A stretch of 12,635 bases of DNA from NCBI GenBank assembly GCA_026770585.1, contig MU646523.1:290367-303001 (forward strand), read 5' to 3'. Numbering within the stretch: position 1 is the first letter of the stretch; the number at the start of each line of letters is the position of its first letter. Shown here one piece after another: positions 8,017 to 12,635 of this stretch. The notes beneath the pieces are model-generated. The model worked only from the letters and a program-made list of their open reading frames with translations, was not told the DNA's origin and searched no databases. The stretch is from Baffinella frigidus. Its lineage: Eukaryota; Cryptophyceae; Cryptomonadales; Baffinellaceae. The translations under genes and the position numbers were made by a program.

Positions 8017-9777
8017 ATGTCCCTGGCGTTTCCCATCTACCAGAAGCACTCCTTCTCCAACATCATGAGCTACCCTCCGAGCGGCGGCAACCCCCACTTC
8101 CTGGGGTTGTCGACCACGGCACCTACCTTCGTCGGCAACAACGCCGCCCCAAGCAAGGCCAACAAGATGGGCTACTCTCCGATGGCGCCGCTCAGCCCGC
8201 TCAGCGCTCCTTTTGACGTTCCCGTGAGCTCCGTCGCCCTCTCCATGGCGCTCCAGAACGCCGGCCTGGGGCTCCTTCAAAACCTCCAGGGCATCAACGG
8301 CCAGGGCATCAACGGCATCCACAACCTCAACGATCTCCTCCAGAACATGCTCCCGCCGAACGGCGTCCCCCAAGCCATCCGCGCCACCACCGCCTCTCCG
8401 CAGCACTCGGCGACCTCGTGCGATGTCAACGACGAGTCGGCGGAGGACAGCATGGCGGCGGGCAAGCGCAAGGTGCCCTTCGGGCGGCGGTCGGGGGACG
8501 CGGCGCAGCTCCGCCGGCAAGCGCGGCAGAAGGAGCGCCGCCAGCAGGTCGGGCAGCTGTGGTCGCTCCTCGACGCGATGCTCCCCTGCACCGAGCCTCC
8601 CCGCAACCGCCGCGGCGGCGTCGTCTCGCAGTCGCTCAACTCCGGGCGCAGCAAGGACGAGCTCCTCGTGAAGCTCCTCGAGGTCGCCAAGGGCACCGCG
8701 CCCGCCAACACGGTCATCGTGCCGAACAAGGACTACAAGGAGCTGGCCTTCTGCTCGGGCGCCGGGCTGGTGGCGCTCGACCTCGCGTCGTTCGAAGTCG
8801 CGCACGCCTCGCAGGCTCTCGACGACGCGGCCGACTGGCTGTACCCCGGGGGCCTCGCCGGCTCCTCGCTCCTCCCGCTGCTGCACCACGAGGACGCTGA
8901 CGCGTTCGAGGCCTTCACGCGCGACGCGCTGCGCGACTTCGCCGCGGGGGGGGACGGGGCGGTCGCTGGGCGGTCAATCAACATCCGACTGCTGAAGCGC
9001 TACCCTGGGGGCTCGCCCTCCGTGCGCGGCCCCGAGTGGCTGCTCGTCTACACCACGCCCAAGAAGTTCACGCTGACGTCGGTCGGGGCGGGCGGCGTGG
9101 GCGTGTTCGTCGCGGACCTCAAGCGCGAGAAGGAGATGGGCGTCGCGGCGGAGTGCGTGCGCAACATCATCGACTCCAAGATGCTCAACATCGGCTACGA
9201 CCTCGCGGAGCAGAGCATCGCGGACCTCCCGCCGTGGAGCGGCATGGGCGGCGCGGCGGTCGGCGGGCAGGAGACGTTCCATTTCCAGCTCACGGGGGGC
9301 GACGAGCTGCGGATGCAGCGGCGCACGTCCTTCGCGGGGGACCGGGCGGCGAGCAGTTTGCACACGTGCTGGTTCGGGCGCGCGGAGGTGTCGTCCGAAG
9401 CGCGCACCGCGCCGCGCGGGCGCAGCTCGTCGGGCTCCTTCGGGAGCGCCGAGTTCGACGGCGCGTCGCGCTCCACGTCGTGCAAGGGCGACATCATGTT
9501 CATGGTGGTCAACCCGGCGTCGACGCTCTCCTGCGAGCTCCAAGCCATCCAGCTCTCGCGCCCCGCGCGCGGCAGCTCCTCCGCCCCGTCCTCCCCGAGC
9601 GACATGGACGACCTCTCCGTCCCCGCGCTGCGGGAGGCGCCCCTCGTGACGACGCTCTGGTCGTGGTCTATCGCGTCGCTCAAGGCCAAGGTGTGCTCGG
9701 GCGCCGCGCCGTGCGTCGAGGTGCTCGGCAAGGCCATCCCCAGGGTCGAGTCGCTCGTGCCTAGCTCCGGCCGGTGA
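8017..9777 (+). CDS. Probable bHLH-PAS transcription factor (586 aa)
   Basis: Probable nuclear DNA-binding regulator, recognised from motifs only. Residues 1-150 are low-complexity, rich in Pro, Ser and Asn, with a repeated GING motif near 92-101. Residues 161-226 fit a basic helix-loop-helix: basic stretch with R166, R167, E173, R174 and R175, helix 1 ending in P190, a Gly/Arg-rich loop, then helix 2 starting at S212-K213. The His usual at basic position 5 is absent (Ala169), so E-box preference is uncertain. Residues 240-370 resemble one PAS domain, including LLHHEDADAF at 288-297, the counterpart of the common HPxD turn. The LOV flavin-binding cysteine motif is missing, so flavin photosensing is not supported. 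Residues 371-586 are unrecognised, with Ser-rich stretches near 459-488 and 516-530. Strong GC bias at third positions and 1.76 kb without a stop support coding. An in-frame ATG lies at 7936, but the 27 extra codons cover an apparent splice acceptor, so 8017 is preferred. bHLH-PAS proteins usually dimerise through both domains; no partner is present here. Confidence 0.72.
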   Translation: MSLAFPIYQKHSFSNIMSYPPSGGNPHFLGLSTTAPTFVGNNAAPSKANKMGYSPMAPLSPLSAPFDVPVSSVALSMALQNAGLGLLQNLQGINGQGINGIHNLNDLLQNMLPPNGVPQAIRATTASPQHSATSCDVNDESAEDSMAAGKRKVPFGRRSGDAAQLRRQARQKERRQQVGQLWSLLDAMLPCTEPPRNRRGGVVSQSLNSGRSKDELLVKLLEVAKGTAPANTVIVPNKDYKELAFCSGAGLVALDLASFEVAHASQALDDAADWLYPGGLAGSSLLPLLHHEDADAFEAFTRDALRDFAAGGDGAVAGRSINIRLLKRYPGGSPSVRGPEWLLVYTTPKKFTLTSVGAGGVGVFVADLKREKEMGVAAECVRNIIDSKMLNIGYDLAEQSIADLPPWSGMGGAAVGGQETFHFQLTGGDELRMQRRTSFAGDRAASSLHTCWFGRAEVSSEARTAPRGRSSSGSFGSAEFDGASRSTSCKGDIMFMVVNPASTLSCELQAIQLSRPARGSSSAPSSPSDMDDLSVPALREAPLVTTLWSWSIASLKAKVCSGAAPCVEVLGKAIPRVESLVPSSGR

Positions 9778-9860
9778 GGCCGGTGAGCTGCTCGGGTGGT
9801 GGTGTGTGTGTAAGTGTGGGTGAAGTGTGTGGGTGATCTGTGCGGTGTGTAAAGCAAGTA
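9778..9860 (+). other. TG-rich 3' region of the bHLH-PAS gene
   Basis: The stop codon is followed by a TG-rich stretch containing many GTGTG steps. TGTAAA near 9848-9853 could be a polyadenylation signal of the TGTAA type known from some algae. The MITE field starts about 30 bases further on, so the transcript end probably falls before it or inside the first element. Confidence 0.3.
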
Positions 9861-9909
9861 CAAATTTCAAAGAGAGATGCGCGACCCTGTACTGTAGGGT
9901 ACTACAGTA

Positions 9910-10026
9910 CAGGGGTACCTCGCTCATAAGAAACCGCCTCCCCCTAGGACCCTACAGTAGGCCTATGCCTAGATCCCTATGGTGGTCCTAGGGGGGGGGC
10001 GGTTTCTTATGAGCGAGGTACCCCTG
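9910..10026. mobile_element. MITE family A, copy 1
   Basis: 117-bp element with inverted ends CAGGGGTACCTCGCTCATAA... and CTTATGAGCGAGGTACCCCTG, bordered by TA at 9908-9909 and 10027-10028. The interior is rich in CCTAGG and GTAGGG units and almost fully self-complementary. A short fragment of another copy (CCCTGTACTGTAGGG, about 9894-9908) precedes it, and a decayed end (GTGAGCAAGGTACCCC) follows near 10046-10061. Non-autonomous, with no transposase. Confidence 0.92.
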
Positions 10027-10107
10027 TAGGGGCGTGCGGCTCCTCGTGAGCAAGGTACCCCGCTGCATGTAGCGTGCGCGTGCGATCCTTTTGTGGAGCT
10101 TCCAGAT

Positions 10108-10228
10108 TATCCCTTAAGTGCCCAGTAGGCTCCTACGCCCTACGGTAGGGCCCTAGGACCTGTCTAGGCATGGGCCTACTGTAGGGTCCTAGGGGGGGGC
10201 GGGTTCGTATGAGCGAGGTACCCCTGTA
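10108..10228. mobile_element. Chimeric MITE: family B left end, family A right end
   Basis: The left terminus is TATCCCTTAAGTG followed by CCAGTAGGC, as in family B. The right terminus is CGTATGAGCGAGGTACCCCT followed by GTA, as in family A. The interior (CCCTACGGTAGGGCCCTAGG) is common to both families, which gives a simple place for recombination or template switching. Confidence 0.82.
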
Positions 10229-10284
10229 CACTTAAACGCACTGGAGGAGAGAGCGGACCCTCTTTCGGCGTGGATCCACCAGTA

Positions 10285-10400
10285 CAGGGGTACCTCGCTC
10301 ATAAGAAACGCCCCCCCCCCTAGGATCACCATAGGACCCAGGCATAGGCCTGCTGTAGGGACCTAGGGGGGGGCGGTTTCTTATGAGCGAGGTACCCCTG
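10285..10400. mobile_element. MITE family A, copy 2
   Basis: Intact 116-bp element with both ends and TA borders at 10283-10284 and 10401-10402. The stem is interrupted only by the C-run/G-run length difference and the CATAGG centre. Confidence 0.92.
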
Positions 10401-10436
10401 TACAGCGACTCCCGCGCAGTCATGAAACACATCGTG

Positions 10437-10522
10437 TACAGGGGAACCTCGCTCATAAGAAACTGCCTCCTCCTAGGCCCCTACAGTACATGTTGAGGAT
10501 TGGAACCTCGCTCATAAGAAAC
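10437..10522 (+). mobile_element. Two broken family A left ends in the same orientation
   Basis: TACAGGGGAACCTCGCTCAT begins at 10437 and a second AACCTCGCTCATAAGAAAC lies at 10504-10522. Neither has a matching right end. A 20-bp perfect inverted repeat (10407-10426 and 10527-10546) brackets both. Confidence 0.75.
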
Positions 10523-10670
10523 GCGATTCATGACTGCGCGGGAGTCTGCGAGAACCGGGTCCGGGATGGGTCCTTTAGGTTCTTCGAGCTCCCAACATAG
10601 GCGGACACCGGAACTTATCCTGCAGAAAGGCCATGCTTCCTTTCGGATCACATGGGATTGTAATCCTCGA

Positions 10671-10775
10671 TATCCCTTCAGTGACCAGTAGGCGCATACG
10701 CCCTACCGTAGGGCCCTAGGACCTGCCTAGGACCTCTTGGCCGTCAAATTTGACTACCTGGGCACTTGAGGGATA
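10671..10775. mobile_element. MITE family B, copy 1
   Basis: 105-bp element bounded by TATCCCTTCAGTGACCAGTA and GGGCACTTGAGGGATA. The ends differ slightly from the other copies. It shares the GTAGGGCCCTAGGACCTGCC interior with family A and the GGCCGTCAAATTTGAC segment with copy 3. Confidence 0.85.
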
Positions 10776-10955
10776 GGACTCACCCTTGGAGCCCTTTTCC
10801 CCTGAGGCGGGCCCATCCCGGACCCGGTCCTCAAAGAGTGACTTTACTGGCGAATCCACGCTCGACGTGACTGGCGGGTCCGCGAAGCATGGCCTGTGAG
10901 GACCGGGTCCTGGACGGGCCCGCCTCGGGTAAAAGGGGCTCCAAGGGAGAGCGCC

Positions 10956-11059
10956 TATCCCTTAAGTGACCAACGGGTGAATAATCGCCCGTGGAAGCCC
11001 TAGGCAGGTCCTAGGGCCCTACGGTAGGGCGTATGGGCCTACTGGTCACTTAAGGGATA
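10956..11059. mobile_element. MITE family B, copy 2
   Basis: 104-bp element with ends TATCCCTTAAGTGACCA and TGGTCACTTAAGGGATA. The interior reads in the opposite orientation to copy 1, consistent with its position on the other arm of the large palindrome. Confidence 0.87.
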
Positions 11060-11252
11060 AGTAGTTGTAAGGAATCCTGTCAGTGAATCATCAGAGATCG
11101 GAGAGCTCGCGCGGCATGCCTTCACATGGCCTTCCTACAGAACCAGTTCCGGTGTCCGCCTATGTTGGGAGCTCGAAGAACCTAAAGGACCTAAAGGGCG
11201 GGGAGCGGGGGTCCGCTCTCTCCACCAGCGAGCGCTGCCCTACGGCCGTTTA

Positions 11253-11391
11253 CAGGGGTACCTCGCTCATACGAAACCGCCCCCCCCTAGGACCCTACAG
11301 TAGGCCCATGCCTAGGGCCCTACGGTGGTCCTACGGTGGTCCTACGGTGGTCCTAGGGGGGGGGGCGCGCTTTCGTATGAGCGCTCTCCTC
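11253..11391. mobile_element. MITE family A, truncated copy
   Basis: The left end is intact (TACAGGGGTACCTCGCTCAT from 11251). The right end stops at CGTATGAGCG and lacks GAGGTACCCCTG. The middle contains CCTACGGTGGT three times in tandem. Similar CGCTCTC...CCAGCGAGCGCTGC segments lie on both sides (about 11214-11238 and 11382-11403). Confidence 0.78.
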
Positions 11392-11478
11392 CAGCGAGCG
11401 CTGCACGGCTCTCATTGACGTCGAGGGCGGGACCACTAGGTACGTCTCAAGCAGCACCTGGATTCAGAAGTGAGGGTT

Positions 11479-11544
11479 TACAGGCATAGCCCTACTGTAG
11501 GGTCCTAGGGGGGGGCGGTTTCGTGCGAGCGAGGTACCCCTGTA
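11479..11544. mobile_element. MITE family A, internally deleted copy
   Basis: 66-bp form: TACAGG joins directly to CATAGCCCTACTGTAGGGTC, followed by a full right end GCGAGGTACCCCTGTA. Most of the left arm is missing. The same deletion form recurs at 11620-11803, so it was copied after deletion or duplicated with its flank. Confidence 0.83.
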
Positions 11545-11619
11545 ATGGTTTAGGGTTGGGGGAGGGCGGGACTACCAGGTGCGTCTCGAGTAGCACCTGG
11601 TTTGTCAGAAGTTAGGGTT

Positions 11620-11803
11620 TACAGGCATAGCCCTACAGGGGTACCTCGCTCATAAGAAACTGCCCCCCCCCCTAGGACTACCATAGGGCCCTAGGCATAG
11701 TCCTACTGTAGGTCCTAGGGGAGGCGGTTTCTTATGAGCGAGGTACCCCTGTACTGTAGGGTCCTAGGGGGGGGCGGTTTCTTGCGAGCGAGGTACCCCT
11801 GTA
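11620..11803. mobile_element. Deleted family A element split by another family A element
   Basis: Left piece 11620-11633 and right piece 11754-11803 together reproduce the 66-bp deleted form. The intact element 11636-11751 sits between them with TA on both sides. Confidence 0.85.
11636..11751. mobile_element. MITE family A, nested intact copy
   Basis: 116-bp intact element bordered by TA at 11634-11635 and 11752-11753. The sequence without it (CCCTA joined to CTGTAGGG) is seen at 11490-11502, proving the insertion and its TA duplication. Confidence 0.92.
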
Positions 11804-12071
11804 CAGGGCTTTTATCCGGGAATAACTATTTTTCTTTTAAAAAATTCCGCACGAAAATTACCACACAATTGCTTCGGACGTGACCAGTTGTGTAGTAATT
11901 TTCATTGCCAGCTTTTAAAAGAAAAATACTTGTTCCCGGATAAGCTTACTCGATCACAAGGTCACACAATACAAGGTCACGCACCGTAAACTGAGATGTG
12001 GACGTTAATTATTTAACGCCCGCACCCCCCCCCCCCTTTTTTGGTGCGACCTTGTAATCGAGTTAGCCCTG
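11804..12071. mobile_element. TA-flanked element X with CAGGGCT ends
   Basis: It begins CAGGGCT and ends AGCCCTG, with TA at 11802-11803 and 12072-12073. Removing it rejoins CCCCTG-TA-ATGGTTTAGGG, present intact at 11536-11554. CTCGATCACAAGGTC (about 11949-11963) pairs with GACCTTGTAATCGAG near the right end. The left arm is interrupted by a second foldback (11810-11944). Confidence 0.82.
11810..11944. mobile_element. Foldback Y inserted in the left arm of element X
   Basis: TTATCCGGGAA and TTTTTCTTTTAAAA at the left pair with TTTTAAAAGAAAAA and TTCCCGGATAA at the right. The centre holds AAAATTACCACACAA and TGTGTAGTAATTTT, the same module seen in the element at 1077-1251. Without Y the arm of X reads CAGGGCTTACTCGATCACAA, matching the right arm. 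The exact junction is ambiguous by a few bases. Confidence 0.75.
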
Positions 12072-12150
12072 TAATGGTTTAGGGTTGGGGGAGGGCGGGA
12101 CCACAAGATACGTCTCGAGAAGCACCTGCTTGTGTTGGGGGTTTAGCTTA

Positions 12151-12270
12151 CAGGGGTACCTCGCTCATAAGAAACCGCCCCCCCCCCCCTAGGACCACCA
12201 GAGGGCCCTAGGCATAGTCCTACTGTAGGGCCCTACAAGGAGGTGGTTTCTTATGAGCGAGGTACCCCTG
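12151..12270. mobile_element. MITE family A, intact copy near the right side
   Basis: 120-bp element with both ends and TA at 12149-12150 and 12271-12272. The right inner arm has diverged (GGCCCTACAAGGAGGTGG instead of a G-run), so the stem has a bulge. Confidence 0.9.
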
Positions 12271-12312
12271 TAACTGCTTAGGGATTCGACACCCCGAGTC
12301 ACGTCTCGAGTA

Positions 12313-12429
12313 CAGGGGTACCTCGCTCATAAGAAACCGACCCCCCCCTAGGACCACCGTAGGGCCCTAGGCATAGGCCTACTGTAGGGTCCTAGGGGGG
12401 GGCGGTTTCTTATGAGCGAGGTACCCCTG
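12313..12429. mobile_element. MITE family A, intact copy with readable empty site
   Basis: 117-bp element with TA at 12311-12312 and 12430-12431. Flanks CGTCTCGAG and GCACCTAG correspond to the uninterrupted CGTCTCGAGTAGCACCTGG at 11582-11600. Confidence 0.93.
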
Positions 12430-12476
12430 TAGCACCTAGTTTCAGGGTTTAGGGTTGGGATTGGCGATGTGTGACT

Positions 12477-12581
12477 TATCCCTTAAGTGGCCAGTAGGCG
12501 CATACGCCCTACCGTAGGGCCTAAGGACCTGCCTAGGACCTCTTGGCCGTCAAATTTGACGGCATGGCCACTTAAGGGATA
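12477..12581. mobile_element. MITE family B, copy 3
   Basis: 105-bp element from TATCCCTTAAGTGGCCA to TGGCCACTTAAGGGATA, with 17-bp perfect inverted termini. It carries GGCCGTCAAATTTGACGGC near its right side, also present in copy 1. Confidence 0.9.
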
Positions 12582-12635
12582 GGGGCGAGGGGTTTGGGGT
12601 TGGGGGTTGGGGGTTTGGGGTTTGGGGTTTGGGGT
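12582..12635 (+). repeat. G-rich TTTGGGG-like array at the window end
   Basis: Successive GGGGTTT and GGGGGTT units run to the last base. They resemble a decayed or variant telomeric repeat. Together with the TTTAGGG-like bits upstream they suggest a subtelomeric position. The array continues outside the window. Confidence 0.7.

Larger units (their letters stand above)
10569..11191. repeat. Large imperfect palindrome with 46-bp perfect outer arms
   Basis: 10569-10614 is the exact reverse complement of 11146-11191. An inner pair (10781-10832 with 10898-10948) is also strongly complementary, including ACCGGGTCC and GGCGGGCCC. A family B MITE sits on each arm between these blocks (10671-10775 and 10956-11059). 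The apex near 10833-10897 holds a repeated ACTGGCG. The outer block continues into a sequence homologous to the end of repeat R1. Confidence 0.85.
11425..12476 (+). repeat. Telomere-like host repeat with MITE insertions
   Basis: A unit containing ATGGTTTAGGGTTGGGGGAG, GGGCGGGACCAC, TACGTCTCGAG and AGCACCTGG occurs at about 11425-11478 (partial), 11545-11619, 12074-12148 and, partly, around 12294-12310 plus 12432-12461. The MITEs here lie in or between these units. Comparing units gives the unoccupied form of several sites. Confidence 0.75.

Noticed and set aside
7924-8889. 321-codon minus-strand frame opposite the bHLH-PAS gene
   Set aside because: It is a shadow of GC-rich codons on the plus strand. 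Its translation is Arg/Gly/Val/Glu-rich without domains, while the plus frame has recognisable motifs.
8734-9130. LOV-type light sensor reading of the PAS region
   Set aside because: The conserved flavin-binding cysteine motif (GxNCRFLQ type) is absent, so only a generic PAS call is supported.
8974-9927. 317-codon minus-strand frame
   Set aside because: It starts inside a MITE end (MSEVPLY) and then runs antisense through the bHLH-PAS gene; the translation is low-complexity His/Arg/Ala.
9910-10026. hAT-superfamily origin suggested by CAGGG termini
   Set aside because: hAT elements make 8-bp duplications, whereas the empty/occupied site comparisons here show only TA.
12582-12635. Bona fide telomere
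   Set aside because: The units vary in G and T number and the sequence continues to the window edge. It may be a decayed subtelomeric tract, so it is only called telomere-like.

Overview
The window looks like nuclear DNA of a eukaryotic microbe, probably an alga. It has one large GC-rich open reading frame with a GT-AG intron candidate before it, TTTAGGG-type telomeric repeats in the interior, and more than a dozen short foldback (MITE-like) elements. It shows no operon, no Shine-Dalgarno-led gene series and no prokaryotic mobile element. The TTTAGGG-type repeat, the bHLH-PAS gene and the peptides encoded by the repeats make me lean towards a cryptophyte or a similar secondary-plastid alga. 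That assignment is inference and weak.

Layout. 1-1033 is a GA run followed by three diverged copies of a GC-rich repeat. 1034-5546 is a mosaic of dispersed repeats and foldback elements: a host repeat present twice with different hairpins at the same internal point, a three-copy dispersed repeat, an interstitial CCCTAAA array, a 14-bp minisatellite and several palindromes. 5547-7489 holds no gene I can support; it contains an inverted tandem repeat and GTGTAGTAA-bearing hairpins. 7490-9860 is the only convincing gene: a probable promoter/leader, a likely 5' intron (7896-8016), a 586-codon uninterrupted reading frame (8017-9777) and a TG-rich 3' end.

The protein reads as a bHLH-PAS transcription factor: a basic helix-loop-helix near residues 161-226, then one PAS-like domain near 240-370, then an unrecognised C-terminal region. 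This bHLH-then-PAS order is that of the diatom rhythm regulator RITMO1 and of animal clock/hypoxia factors.

9890-12581 is a dense nest of two related MITE families. Family A has ends CAGGGGTACC...GGTACCCCTG; family B has ends TCCCTTAAGTG...CACTTAAGGGA. Both are bordered by TA. Occupied and unoccupied versions of the same site lie within this window, so three insertions can be read directly, each with a TA duplication. The window ends in a G-rich TTTGGGG-like array, consistent with a subtelomeric position. No transposase is encoded here, so all the elements are non-autonomous.
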